From Cinclus cinclus (taxonomy: Eukaryota; Chordata; Aves; Passeriformes; Cinclidae): 64,000 bases of DNA. The translations under genes and the position numbers were made by a program. The notes below the pieces were generated by a model, which had not been told where the DNA came from, ran no database searches, and saw only the letters and a program-made list of their open reading frames with translations. This document shows, piece by piece, positions 52,901-63,272 of this stretch. Each line of letters opens with the position of its first letter. Within the stretch, counting starts at the first letter, position 1. The stretch is from assembly GCF_963662255.1 (NCBI RefSeq), contig NC_085046.1:46391797-46455796 (forward strand). The letters run 5' to 3'.

Positions 52901-55900
52901 CTTGCTAAAAATTAAAGAAATTGAAGAGCTAAAGCAACTATACTGGAGAAAATTACAAGTAAAAAAACTGTCAAAGCTGTAAACCCTAAAAAATACTATA
53001 CAAAACAGACCATAAAGCAACACTTGAGTCTAAAAAGAGAATCCTACTGTTTCACAACAAATGTCTTCTTAGAAGCTGTCCACAATAACACACAGAACAC
53101 TTATTTATCCCAGTTTTCCCTAGAAGTGCAGTACAGCAGAACCAATCAAAGAAGCCCAGGAGAAGAATGAGGAAGTGTATCACAAGCTGTAACTTATTTT
53201 GGAAAAATCTCACACCTTTTACAGGGCTCAGTTTACCTGAAGTTAAGAATGCTTATATCTGCACTGAGATTTATGAAAAGTGTTATTGAATAGAGACATC
53301 AGGGTACATGAAAAATGTAGGCACAGGAATTCCACAAGCAGACCAAGATAAGAACAACATGCCAGCCATTGCATTGCACCTTGCTCCTGTTTAAGCTTAA
53401 GTTCCTGGCTCAAACCTAACCTGGACACAAATGAAGGGCCCCTGCAGATATTTCATGCTCAGTGAATGCTATTCAAAGTGCTAGGTGAGGCTTGAGTATT
53501 CCTAAGTATTTGAAAGTGAAGAAGCAAATGCATGCACTTGAAGCCACATAGCAACACCATGCCAATTGTTCAGGAACATGCTCACCCCCAATCTGGAGGC
53601 CACAACTTCAAACTGAAGATATTTCACTGTACCAAATTAAAACACTCCCTTACACGGCCATAGCAACAGTTCTGGATGCATATTCAAATTGCACACTGCA
53701 GCTTCCTCAGTAACCAAATTTTAAACCAGAGGAGCAACAAATCTCTATCCTCTTCTGAAATCAGCAAAGTGCAGGCAAGCTGCCAGTTTTAATGAGATTA
53801 CATTCAGAAAATCTGCATTTGGAGAGGGTTTTTTAAACTACATATAAACATGCTATAACAGCCATTTACCCATTTTTATGGTTTTGATCTTTAAGAATGG
53901 AAAAAACTAGATAAATGCTTTTATACACCACTGTGCATTGCTCCTAGCATAGCCAATGCACACTCAGTCATTTAAATTCCTCTCCATATCCTGGCCCCTA
54001 ACCCCAAGCACTGCCTCACTGCTACATTAAGTTCTTACTACTCAGTGATAGCAAGGATCAGAAAGCACTCAACACAGGTGAACAGCACTTTGACCACATG
54101 AAAAATCTTTAACCTAACTAATCACCTTCTTCCTAGATAAGAATTTATGCCCCTGGGAAAGGCAAGGGAAGCTAGACATACCACTGGTAAGCCAACAGCT
54201 TTAGTAAACATGACAGTTTATTGTAATATACTTCTATTCATAAGTAATGTGTTGGACACCACTGTGCTAGAAGAGTGCCACAACTTCCAGCCTCGAGGCA
54301 TTTTGTATCAGTGAAATGGCACTGGTTAGTACCAAGAAGCAAGTATCACAAATCTAGACTGAGCGATTTAGTAAGTCCTCAGATAATATTAGTAATTTAT
54401 AGATAATCCACCAGGATATTTCTCATTCTCACAGAATGAGACTGAACTTAAGTGTAATCATACTTTTCTTCCAAAAGCTCTCAGAAGCTTTAGCACAAAA
54501 ACTCGTCTTCTTCCAATACAAATTTCTAACTTCATGCTTAAGACTGGTGTGTTCTCAAATTCATAAATTTCTTTAACTACAACCAAGGCCTGTAACTGCC
54601 ATTACAACATTAAAGCATTATATCAATGCTTTAAAGCCAAGCACAGCCCCATATGGTGCAGGAAGACATGAGTTACAGTTTCTCCTCTAGCACAAAGTTT
54701 GAAACCTTGCTTCTAAAACCAGTGTGGGACAAGTAGGCCAAGTGAATTTAAAGAATTTGAATTTCATTTTGCCCTTAGCAAGCAAAACTAAGCTTGAGAT
54801 AAGTTCTATCAGCATTTCTTCGAACATTTAAACAGCATAGGGTACACACTGGTTTGCAATAGTCCAGCTTCAGTTTTCTAGTAAAGCTATACATAGTAAA
54901 CTGCAAACATTTTCTTTGGTAAAAAGTTTAATCCCATTTAATAAAATCTATCTCAGAATAAAGATTATAAAGGAACAGCAGTGTTAGTCTGCTGAAGTAA
55001 CACTCAAGATTCCTCTGCATCTGTTTCTCTATCTTAATAATGAAGTTCAGTTGTCCACTTTCACTAAAACACCATCCATGTCTGGAGACTTTCCTCCATG
55101 GGAAGTTTTAAAACGTGACCCACCTACTCTCGCAGCCTGTAGACTGATTTTTACCTGAATACATCACAAAAAAATTATCCTTACCAACAGCCAGGTACTG
55201 TATTATAGAGTTCCTCTAATTCATAGGATTAAAAACTGTTCAAGGAACTAAGGTACTTCCCCAATGACAGCTACTGATTCATCCTGAGCTGTTTACAAAG
55301 AATTAAGACAACTCAACATAATGCATGTTTCCGGTCACTATCAAAACTGAAACAAAAGTTCTTTATAATCTACCCTAAATATATTGTTCTACACATTTTC
55401 AAGAACTTTCCTAACTTAATGAGGTACTACTTGGTATCATCAATCCAAGCTATTTGAGCTAGTTTGAAAACCAAGTGCATGCATTCAAAGATTTCCTGCA
55501 TGTCATGCATCTTTAGAATTAGGATCTAAATGTTAACTGAAGAATCCCAAATTAGACTAATACAATTATTTGTTCCAATAGAACAAAGAGAATTTTTTTA
55601 AAAGTATGAAATGAAAAGAGCAAGAACCAACAAAGTTTCAAATATCATCAAGAATGACAAATCAAAACCAAGACAAACAGCCTTCCCAGGAAATTATTCA
55701 GGAACTGAGAATTCTGGTTCTGCAAAACTAATATATTACTCTTTATCTGCTTACACAGGTACCATTTTTGACATAAGTTATGGATTTAAGCCTCTATGAG
55801 AATTTAAATGATGTCCCAAATCAATAGAAATATGTCGCATTATTCCATTTATGGGACAGTGGTAACTATCCAAATAAGTCAAGGCCAGGTTGGAGCTCTA

Positions 55901-58900
55901 AGCAACCTGGTCTAGGTGCCCCTGCCCAAAGCAGGAGGGCTGTAACTAGAAGATCTATAAGATCCCTTTCAACACAAATCATTCCATGATTCTATGATAG
56001 ACAACATATCACTTGCTTGGGACCCAACATAGCCTACTTGCACTCCCACCAACCGGAAACATGCCTCAATCCACAAGTATCATAATCCTATACACAAGGC
56101 ATACTTAAAAATACATTTTCCAGAACTTATAAATATTATATAGTGTTGGGGGTTGTTTTTTACCCTTTTCTCTCTGTGGAATTTTCCCCATTGTCATGCT
56201 AAGATACCTGTTGATTAGGTCCTAATGACAGGGGAAAGAGGGGAGGGAAACCCCTCGAGATTCAAACTGCCAGAAGAGGAAACGGAAGGCTCTGGCTCGG
56301 CCCATTTCCCCTGCAGAGTTCAGACGAGAGGGACGATCGCCACCTCTGCCCCATCCCTGCCATCCCAGCGCCGGGAGCCATCCTCACTGCTGTCGGACCC
56401 TGCACTGCTGCCTTCTCGCTTTAACCTGCCATCATCCAGCACTCTGCTGAGCACCAGGACCCACACCGTGAGCAGAGGGCTCTCTCCATCTCTCTCTCCC
56501 CCTGGGACAGCGCTGCCATCACCCCCAGCCCTCCTGCAGCTCTGCGGGACCTGCCGGCCCCCAGCACCGGGAACTGCAGCTCAGGGAAAAGGTGCCTGCA
56601 GCCAGAAAGGGACTGGGACTGAGTTACTGTTCTGTTTGTGGGTAATTTCATAGCTATTGTTGTTTTTGTTTGTCTTGTTAGATATATTAGTAAAGAACTG
56701 TTATTCCTATCCCCATAGGAGCCTGAGAGCTCCCTTAATTCCAAAATTATCATAATTTGTAGGGAGGAGGGATCACATTTTTCAGTTCAAAAGGAGGCTT
56801 CTGCCCTTTCTTAGCAAATACCTGTCTTTCAAACTAGGACATATGGCTATATCTCTCAATGCAACAATGAAAAACTGAAGTTAAACAACACAAATCTAAA
56901 TTCCTATTTTCCAAAAATGGATTTTGAACAAATATTGTATGGTATTGATATAAAGCTTACTTTTCTGAGAACATCTTTCAGCTGCAGATGATCAGGAAGC
57001 AGTCTGCCAGAATACACCAGTCTCTGATCCTTTGTAGACTAGGAGATGGGGACAAAGAAAGGAATTTAGGAATTTACATACCTGCTGTACAGGTATATAG
57101 CTGGAGATAAAAGGAATTTTCTTATCTGCTAATGACCAACACCAACAGACAGACTTAACATTTCAGAGGCTTCACAAGTCCAACTCACTAATTACTTCTG
57201 AAAAATAATGCTATTAAGCACTCAGCAAGAACAACATAACAATTAACAACACTTAAGAGTAAATGCTTGTCAAGAAAACTTTCAAGTACACTCAAAAATT
57301 CCTGTCTTTCAGTGATTTCTTCTTTACCCTGCTCCTGGTCCCAGGCACATTCTGAAAATATAGATGGAGAAGTGGCTGGGGCAAAGAAAGCTAGCAAAAC
57401 AATGGAATACCAATTAAAATATGCAGAAGAGCACAAATTTCAGGCTTTTTCAACAAGGATTTTCTGTTATTTGTCCTTGCCCCCACCCTCAAACCCCCTG
57501 CAGAAAAAAAACTAAACAAAACAAATCATTAGAAAAAAACAAGAAACAAACAAACAAAAAAAAAAAAAACTAAAAAACAAGAAAAGCATTAAAAAGCAAG
57601 AAGCATCAAAAGCATTTTTTAAGGTAGCCTTCCAACCTGGGTAAGCTTTTTAGCCTACTATTACAGTTTCACAGTTTAACTTAAACTAGTATTGTAAACA
57701 AAAATTTTATTTTTTTAACGAATTATATACTGTTCATATGATAGTAACTTTGGATTATTCCACACAATAGAAATAACAACAAAATTATTTTAAAGGAAAC
57801 TATTTGATATACCTATCTACAGTAAAATGTCCAATATGATAATTGAAGGCACTTACTCATCAAAGAAAAGAAAAACAAACAAATGCTAAATGAAGAAATC
57901 TAGCCTAACATAAGTGGAACAGACATACATTATGAACATTAACTATTGGAAGAAACTTCCCCATCATGCAAACACCAAGTCTTACATCTCTTCTTTTCCT
58001 ATCCCAACCTTCTGCTGCCCACGCTGCAGTCTTGTTCACACTAAGACAAATAACTGAGCCCCAAATCTCTGTGATTAAGAAAAACTTTCACAGAAGTTTT
58101 GACTTTTTTTCTTGCAGTAGCCTTCTACAGATCAAATAATACAAGTAATTTAACAGAATATACAAACATTACGAAACTACTAAAACTTTTTTAACCTAGA
58201 AAAAAAAAGGGTCATATTATTAGAACAAAACAGAGATACTCAAAGCAAATAATGCTACTAAGTACTCAGTAAATCTGAAGTTTTAACTTTTTTCCCCAAA
58301 GGCATACTAGTCATTCATTATTAAATAAATGCTTAAAAAAACCCCAAAAACTGAACACATACTGTGCAGAACTGTTTATTGTTTTTATTTAGGAGAAATT
58401 TTCTCTATATTTCTACACTTTTCTGTATTTTTAATTAGTGACATTGAACAGTATTTTTATGTCTCACAACACAGGGAACTAGTTACCTGAAGCTCAAATT
58501 GATAAAATACTGCAACACATTCAACAATAATGCTGTACTATTTCTATTTACAGTCAAAACAAAAAAAGTCTGACTCAGGTCAGTAACTTCTTTTGAGCGA
58601 TACTATCTTGTTGCTCTCTTCAAGCAGGAACAGGCTACCAGCAGAATGCAGGCTTGCATTTTGTGTTTGGGAAAGGCCAGAAAAATAAGAATTTAAGCAT
58701 CAAGATTAACAAAAACTTTAATTTCCTGTAAATTGGAAACTTGTTGCTTTAGATTAACCAGTGCAGTCAGAAGAAAAATCTTAAGAACCCTTTTTTCTGG
58801 GTCCTGAGACAGATTATCTGGAGATTAATAAGAACAGATAAGCACTTAAAACAAGGAAAGCCTAACAGCAAAAACCCCTCAAACCCCAAATCTTTAAATC

Positions 58901-61900
58901 ATTATCCAGCATAGCACTAGTGTGTTGTTTTACCTGTCTCACTCCTAATGGAGCTTTCTACATGGTCACTTTCAACTGTTCTCTTCAGTATCTCATGAAA
59001 CAATCCCTCTTCCACCCCCTCTAATTAAAGTATCTTCTCTAACAAGACATAAATAGCTTTTAAATATGAATATTTAAGAGGTGAAACTGGAAAGATTAAA
59101 ACAGCCCCTCAAAACTGACTACACAGCCTTCAGAAATGTGTTTCGACTCCCTACAAAAACCACAAAAGCTAAGTAGGTTAAATATGTTGAGTACTGTCAA
59201 TCACATTAAACCAGAGACTTTAATGAGGAAGATGAGGCCTTAAACCCCATACTCCTCCCTTCATAAATTAAATACCTACCTGAGAACTAAAATATTGTCA
59301 CTTGCAATTCTCAGGCTGAAAGCCTGCAAATTCTGAAATGGGCTTTTTATTTATTTTTTAATGCAAGTGGAAGTAGAGGTAATAAATGTGGAAACACAGT
59401 AGTGCACATACATGGCAAAGTAAATGAAAAAGGCATTCAACTCATCCCCTGCCAGAGGAAATTTCACTACCACACCTCCTGCTTCAAAGAACAGGATGCC
59501 CCCTGCTAGCTGAAACACTGAACTGTGATGGAAAAACACCTCAAACCACATAATCAGAGTAGCTCTATTTTCAGAAGAAACCTCACAGCATCAGAAAAAA
59601 TTATTCTAGAACCTAGAGTGAGATGGGAGACAGTTTGCAGATCAAAATCCAAGAACTCCAGAGCTACTGGTTTGGAATTTTTTACTCCCGTTTTCCATAC
59701 AAGATTTCTTTTGCAATGCTTACTCCAAACTAGCTATGCCCAGCATATTACCAAACACCAAACCTAAGACAGTGCAGAAATATCCTGTAGGAACACAGAC
59801 AATTGCTGAGCTATACTGTTGCAGCTACCAGACAGGCATTATTTCAGTTCAATAAGCCTCTCTCCCATTCTTCCCTAGGAAACAAAAATCCAGACAACCA
59901 CATCTAGTTAGAACTGAAGGCAAATGCTAGATGACAGGTACTGCAGGAAATGAGAAACAGCAGTTTTAAATTACTGTTTATCGGTGTAATCAGTGCAACA
60001 GTTAATGCACTGAAGGTAAGATCTGCCAGGCGGAGACACAGGCTGATTTTACAACAGCCTTTTGTTATTCTACATAAATATTTCATTTAGGGACATTATA
60101 ACTGCAGTACTCTATCTGTGAAAACTGGTCCAGTCAGGAAACAAAAGTACTGACAAATGTGAATCTTAGTAAAGACTCTTTAACACCCTTCTGAGCCTAT
60201 TTAACTTATTCAAGTACTTACTTTGCAAAGTATATCAACTTTAATAACAACTAAATCAATTTAAATCTGCCCGTATTTGAAATTTGTATGTATTTAGACA
60301 AGTAATTTAATCAATTAAATTAATCTAGAAAAATCCCAAACAACACTGCCTCAAGAACTAACTTCTCATTTGCCTATTCCAACCACCTCATTTTCTGAAA
60401 ACATACTCTTAATAAATTGTAAATTTAATTAGGACACTTACAGTTTTCATCAGTTTGCCAACTAATTTAGAGATGCACATACAAGAATGAGCTTCAAATT
60501 ACACAGAAAACTTGAAATACTATGTACAATAGTGACAGCAACTGATTCCTATTTTACACCCTTAACTTCAAGAACACTACAAGGCCTGCATAGTCTATAT
60601 GTTCTGGTGTATTCCCACCACCTTAAAAAAGCATTGTAACAAAAATTATTTCCAGGACCTATCATATTGAGGGAACAGAGAAATCAGCCCTTTAACACTG
60701 AAGTGGTTTAAAATGGAAAAAAAAGGGGGGGAGCACCTAAAAGCAAAAGAACTTACACACATCTGAAAAAAGCAGTAGCACTCAACATCAAAAATATATC
60801 AAGCCAAAAATACACTTTGATTTTACTGTAAGTAGGAGCCATCTTATTAAACACCTTTCTCCTCTCACATGTTATTACTTTAACTTGAAAGGTCCTATGA
60901 AATAAAAATACTGTGTTCAGCTATTAGTTTAACTGCAAATGCAGTAAATCCACATTAAATTGGAATTACTGAGATAATTCTTATTAAAGAAACTCCCCAT
61001 TCTTTAACCCAGAACAAATTTGGATATACTGAACTAGTCATTTAATACTGAGAGGCACTGTGAGGACTCTTATTTTCAACAGAAAAAATATGCTTCAGGA
61101 AACTGAAATTTAGCACTACACTACTGTTTAAAGCCTACAGTGTGACATGAAAAACTCTTGTTCATTAATGTTCTTTCCCTTCAGGAACTCAATTTAGGAG
61201 GATCATTCATACGATGAGTAAGGAAACTAGTGTTTAAACACAAACACATCAGGAAATGCGGAAATTCTAGTGAGGAGGATGAAGCAGCAATCAGCTGGAG
61301 TGATATTTTTGTTTCTCACAGCAGATAAGCTCGTTCAGCAGAGAATTACAGCAATAACTATATTCAGAAACTCTCACAACTGTTCAACAGATGTCAATGT
61401 ACCAGTGCCACAGCCCAAGTTGTTGGCTACTTTTCTTTCTCCAAAAAACAGAAACCCTTTTTGAGATAAAGCTAGTATTTTACTTTCCTCTGCAAAAAAA
61501 AAAAAAAGTCAACAGTGACAGTAGTTCTTCTATTTAACTTGGTGAAAAAAAATAATATAAATGAAATAAGTGAAACAATATATAAATAAATAAAAATAAA
61601 TATTTTATAAATAAAATAAGTGGAAAAAATATAAATGCCACCTTTTGCTGATGTTTTCTAAAGCCTGGTTGTAGGCCCCACATGCTGCTGCAGTTCTCAT
61701 ACCGTTGTCTGGAACAAACTTTTAAATATACCATTCTGCATGACTGCCATTCTACACATAAACAGTATTATCACCTATCGCCTATGCTTTTTTCATAGCC
61801 CCTTTTAATTGCCACATTTAGAAATAAAATGTATTTCCCTCAGAAAGAAAAAAACCACTACAGGTATTAATTTTCAGAATACAGTCACAGCTGTCATACA

Positions 61901-62631
61901 AGTTTGTGCTGAAAGTTTTGCCATCAAGTGTTATACAATCTCAAAAAAAATGGCTTTTCAAAGAGGAAATAATTTTGGAGGTTGCTCAACTATATTGTTT
62001 CAAATAATATTATGAATAAACATCTACCCCCTCCACACTTCAGTGAATTCACTAGATCGTGTTAACCTTAAGCATATCACTTATACTTTAGAACAGACGG
62101 AACTCTTAGCCGGTGCTTTTAGATTTACAAAAATTAGTCTCAAATTCAGTTAACTGAGATACCTAAATCTCAGTTCCCAAAAAAAATAAAATAAAATTAA
62201 ATTAAATTAAAAAAAAAAAACTGAACACCTTCAGCGATATCGCCTTTCAGGCTGCTACACTGCGATCTTCTCATACGACGTAAAAGAGCAGCTTCATATT
62301 TGTTTCACTTCCAACTTGCCTGAAAGCAGAAGGACTGCCATCGCCTTCACGCAGATCACTCTTCGGCACTAGGGCTCTTGTTTATTTAACAAGGTTTAAG
62401 GGAAGTCTTGACCGCCTGTACCCAAGTCGCAGCAGTGCCAGCCTTAGCGACAACGCGAGGGAAAAGGGCTGGCCAACAACTCACCGGCTTACTGGGGTAC
62501 ACCTTAGCGAGGTGGGACTTCAGCTTCCCCACAGTCCACTCCAGAAAGCAGCTGATGGTCTGGTCAGTGTATTTCTGGTTGGGGGCCTTAATGATGAGGG
62601 TCACCGGGTGCTCCACCACGCTCTGGTCCAT
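42571..62631 (-). CDS. HERPUD2: HERPUD2, ER-membrane ubiquitin-like-domain protein (8 coding exons)
   Basis: The coding exons are 62631-62485, 57038-56961, 52904-52794, 50820-50666, 45095-44973, 44675-44352, 43171-43057 and 42732-42571, which join into 404 codons plus stop with matching phases and GT-AG introns throughout. Residues about 10-87 form the ubiquitin-like domain (VTLIIKAPNQKY near the start). A Ser/Thr/Pro/Gln-rich linker follows, then a PLQMIWWQQMY motif (residues 187-197), the conserved EEDFNRDWLDWMYTF segment (268-282) and a hydrophobic hairpin (about 284-313). The tail has an acidic stretch (about 356-371) and a hydrophobic C-terminal segment (about 379-396). HERP-family proteins sit in the ER membrane and work with the HRD1 ubiquitin ligase in ER-associated degradation. 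The sequence follows HERPUD2 rather than HERPUD1 (for example SAWSFITTFFTSLIPEGPP at the C-terminus). The start ATG has A at -3 and G at +4. No key segment is missing. Confidence 0.97.
42733..43056 (-). other. HERPUD2 intron 7
   Basis: A 324-bp intron with gtgagt donor and taaag acceptor. I see no repeat or RNA gene in it. Confidence 0.9.
43057..43171 (-). CDS. HERPUD2: HERPUD2 coding exon 7 (residues 313-351)
   Basis: The exon completes the split Leu codon and encodes HQAGWFPFRQEGG followed by a Gln/Asn-rich cytosolic stretch ending LEEM. The acceptor is ttacatag and the donor gtgagt, leaving in phase 0. The HQAGWFPFRQ motif right after the membrane hairpin is characteristic of the family. 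Confidence 0.96.
43172..44351 (-). other. HERPUD2 intron 6
   Basis: A 1180-bp AT-rich intron with gtgagt donor and acatag acceptor. I recognise nothing else in it. Confidence 0.9.
44352..44675 (-). CDS. HERPUD2: HERPUD2 coding exon 6 (residues 206-312, membrane hairpin)
   Basis: This is the largest coding exon, 324 bp. It encodes an Ala/Pro-rich stretch, the QENRP...NVQMNAQGGPV block, EEDFNRDWLDWMYTF, and two hydrophobic runs separated by a short polar turn (about 284-295 and 301-313). These would form the ER-membrane hairpin typical of HERP proteins. The acceptor is aatttttag. The donor TT|gtgagt splits a Leu codon that exon 7 completes; without splicing the frame stops at once (TTG TGA). 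Confidence 0.97.
44676..44972 (-). other. HERPUD2 intron 5
   Basis: A 297-bp intron with gtaagt donor and tttttag acceptor. It has no other feature. Confidence 0.9.
44973..45095 (-). CDS. HERPUD2: HERPUD2 coding exon 5 (residues 164-205)
   Basis: The exon completes the split Gly codon and encodes the Gly/Pro-rich approach to the conserved YPAFSPLQM-WWQQMY segment, ending in HQYYMQ plus two bases of a Tyr codon. The acceptor is tttctag and the donor gtaagt. No start codon is needed or expected. Confidence 0.96.
46159..46180 (+). other. G-quadruplex motif
   Basis: G5-T-G5-AT-G4-CA-G3 fits the canonical four-run quadruplex pattern with very short loops. It is in HERPUD2 intron 4 on the template strand, so the transcript carries the C-rich complement. 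Confidence 0.8.
48422..48490 (+). repeat. Poly(A) tract, 69 bases
   Basis: An uninterrupted run of 69 A in HERPUD2 intron 4 (T69 in the transcript). No retroposed sequence or target-site duplication is evident beside it. Confidence 0.95.
48840..48861 (+). repeat. Poly(A) tract, 22 bases
   Basis: An uninterrupted A-run in HERPUD2 intron 4, 350 bp from the 69-base run. Confidence 0.95.
49957..49998 (+). repeat. (CTA)14 microsatellite
   Basis: Fourteen perfect CTA units in HERPUD2 intron 4. The poly-serine frame on the minus strand here is an artefact of the repeat. Confidence 0.97.
50666..50820 (-). CDS. HERPUD2: HERPUD2 coding exon 4 (residues 113-163 and part of 164)
   Basis: The exon encodes a Ser/Thr/Ala-rich linker ending in the conserved SHQFPYLMQ segment. 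The acceptor is atttttaag (AAG rather than the commoner CAG/TAG) and the donor gtaagt. It enters in phase 0 and leaves after two bases of a glycine codon, completed by exon 5. The first half is the least conserved part of the protein; the FPY-MQG end anchors the call. Confidence 0.93.
50821..52793 (-). other. HERPUD2 intron 3
   Basis: A 2.0-kb AT-rich intron with gtgagt donor and tttaag acceptor. Apart from short A-runs I see nothing in it. Confidence 0.9.
52794..52904 (-). CDS. HERPUD2: HERPUD2 coding exon 3 (residues 76-112)
   Basis: The exon encodes the end of the ubiquitin-like domain (QDEYHMVHLVCTSRTPPSSP) and the start of a Ser-rich linker. The acceptor is aatttttag and the donor TCA|gtgagt; both ends are phase 0. 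The linker part (about residues 97-112) differs from the human protein, as expected for a low-constraint region. Confidence 0.95.
55881..56000 (+). mobile_element. CR1 LINE 3' fragment, short
   Basis: About 120 bp reading from GGCCAGGTTGGAGCTCTAAG to CATTCCATGATTCTATGAT, which is the CR1 3' end with its terminal ATTCTATG-type octamers in plus orientation. It is an old, diverged fragment within HERPUD2 intron 2, about 140 bp from LTR copy B. Confidence 0.88.
56144..56841 (+). mobile_element. Solo LTR of an endogenous retrovirus, copy B
   Basis: It begins TGTTGGGGGTTG and ends CAAACTAGGACA, is about 698 bp, and is homologous to copy A throughout. The flanks give no perfect duplication; the closest is tatag versus tatgg. 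It sits in HERPUD2 intron 2 antisense to the gene, the orientation usually tolerated in introns. The 142-codon plus-strand frame inside it is not a gene. Confidence 0.87.
56961..57038 (-). CDS. HERPUD2: HERPUD2 coding exon 2 (residues 50-75)
   Basis: This 78-bp exon encodes 26 residues that continue the ubiquitin-like domain (KDQRLVYSGRLLPDHLQLKD). The acceptor is ctcctag and the donor gtaagc; both ends are phase 0. It is too short to stand out as an open frame and was found from its protein match. An antisense solo LTR ends 119 bp beyond the donor. Confidence 0.96.
57514..57600 (+). repeat. A-rich low-complexity tract
   Basis: AAAC and A-run units in intron 1, about 475 bp from exon 2. Confidence 0.8.
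61540..61630 (+). repeat. AT-rich low-complexity tract
   Basis: Built from AAATA, ATAAA and AAAATAAG-type units in HERPUD2 intron 1. Confidence 0.85.
62176..62220 (+). repeat. (AAATT/AAAAT)n low-complexity tract
   Basis: A-runs with regularly spaced T residues in intron 1, about 160 bp before the CpG island begins. Confidence 0.85.
62485..62631 (-). CDS. HERPUD2: HERPUD2 coding exon 1 (residues 1-49)
   Basis: The exon encodes the N-terminus and the first half of the ubiquitin-like domain, ending in VYPSKP. The donor is CCG|gtgagt and the exon ends in phase 0. The open frame continues past the donor into intron, so the splice position was set by the GTGAGT and by agreement with the family. 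The ATG lies in the CpG island. Confidence 0.96.
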
Positions 62632-62721
62632 GATGCCCGCGGGGACGGCCGGCCCTGCCCCGCTCTCCTCCTCCCCGGGGACACGACGCCACTCGAACCT
62701 TTGGAGGGGCTCCGGGCGGGT

Positions 62722-62760
62722 TCAGCGGTGTAACTTCCCGAGGGAGGTAGGGAAACCCAT
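62722..62760 (-). CDS. Upstream ORF in HERPUD2 leader (12 codons)
   Basis: An ATG at 62760 with G at -3 and G at +4 opens a 12-codon frame (MGFPTSLGKLHR) that stops 90 bases before the HERPUD2 ATG. If the transcript starts near the YY1/ETS element, this uORF lies in the leader and could reduce translation of the main frame. No protein function is claimed. Confidence 0.4.
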   Translation of the reverse strand: MGFPTSLGKLHR

Positions 62761-62920
62761 TCCCGTGCTGGCGCTCCGGGAACCGCAGCCACAGGGGATC
62801 AGATCACCCTCGTCCCCCACACCCACGGGACCGGAGGGAGAAGGAATAGCGCGGCACCCAGAAGGCACCCGCACAGGCCGAACGCCTCCACCTCCGGAAC
62901 AGCCTCGGCCTCCAACCGCT

Positions 62921-62945
62921 GCGTAAAATGGAGGCCGGAAGCGGC
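62921..62945 (+). promoter_or_regulatory. YY1-like and ETS-like composite site
   Basis: AAAATGGAGGC followed directly by CCGGAAGCGG resembles a YY1 site abutting an ETS/GABP site. Such pairs are common at transcription starts of CpG-island housekeeping genes. The site lies about 300 bp upstream of the HERPUD2 ATG and may mark the transcription start. This is motif evidence only. Confidence 0.45.
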
Positions 62946-63272
62946 GCCGCTGCTGCCTCCGCCCCCTGCCGCCGAGCAGCGCCGGGGGAGTCCCGCGGGC
63001 CTGGGGCCGAGCCGAGCCGCGCCGAGCCACCGCGGTTGTGGCCGTGGGCCGCGGTACGAAGTGTGGGTGTTCGCCGACTGCTCGGGTCGCTGTGCTCATT
63101 CAGAAAGAGATCTCGACGACTGAAAAGCTTAAATGCTCCTCAGCATGGGAGTTAAATCTTTGCTGCTTGTATGTCTTGCCTCCCGTCAGCGTGGGAATGC
63201 GGCTGTGTAGTTATCCCAAATATCCTTGTGAGGTCAGGAAATGCTGTTTTATAACCAGATTGGAGGTCTGAG

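Larger units (their letters stand above)
52905..56960 (-). other. HERPUD2 intron 2
   Basis: A 4.1-kb intron with gtaagc donor. It contains a CR1 3' fragment (55881-56000) and an antisense solo LTR (56144-56841), both near the exon 2 end. The rest is AT-rich sequence without recognised features. Confidence 0.9.
57039..62484 (-). other. HERPUD2 intron 1
   Basis: A 5.4-kb intron with gtgagt donor and ctcctag acceptor. It is AT-rich, with low-complexity A/T tracts at about 57514-57600, 61540-61630 and 62176-62220. The first 100 bases after exon 1 lie in the CpG island. No gene is seen inside it. Confidence 0.9.
62380..63110. promoter_or_regulatory. HERPUD2: HERPUD2 CpG-island promoter
   Basis: The stretch is rich in G+C and CpG, in sharp contrast to the AT-rich flanks, and contains the HERPUD2 start codon and exon 1. 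It has no TATA box near the presumed start, and I see no CCAAT box or full ER-stress element (CCAAT-N9-CCACG) in it. That suits a housekeeping promoter. CpG density stays high to about 63110, so divergent transcription toward higher coordinates is possible. Confidence 0.85.

Noticed and set aside
56225..56753. Open frames of 110-142 codons on both strands
   Set aside because: They lie inside solo LTR copy B, whose GC-rich middle lacks stop codons. The matching frames in copy A (17588-18174) are also not genes.
62408..62926. 172-codon plus-strand frame across HERPUD2 exon 1
   Set aside because: It is antisense to the true exon 1 in a CpG island where stop codons are rare; no family resemblance.
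62722..63099. 125-codon minus-strand frame upstream of HERPUD2
   Set aside because: It is low-complexity Arg/Gly/Pro-rich CpG-island sequence. Only the final 12 codons after the 62760 ATG are kept, as a uORF.
62380..63110. ER-stress response element (CCAAT-N9-CCACG) in the HERPUD2 promoter
   Set aside because: No CCAAT or ATTGG is visible within the island, so a canonical element of the HERPUD1 type is not supported.
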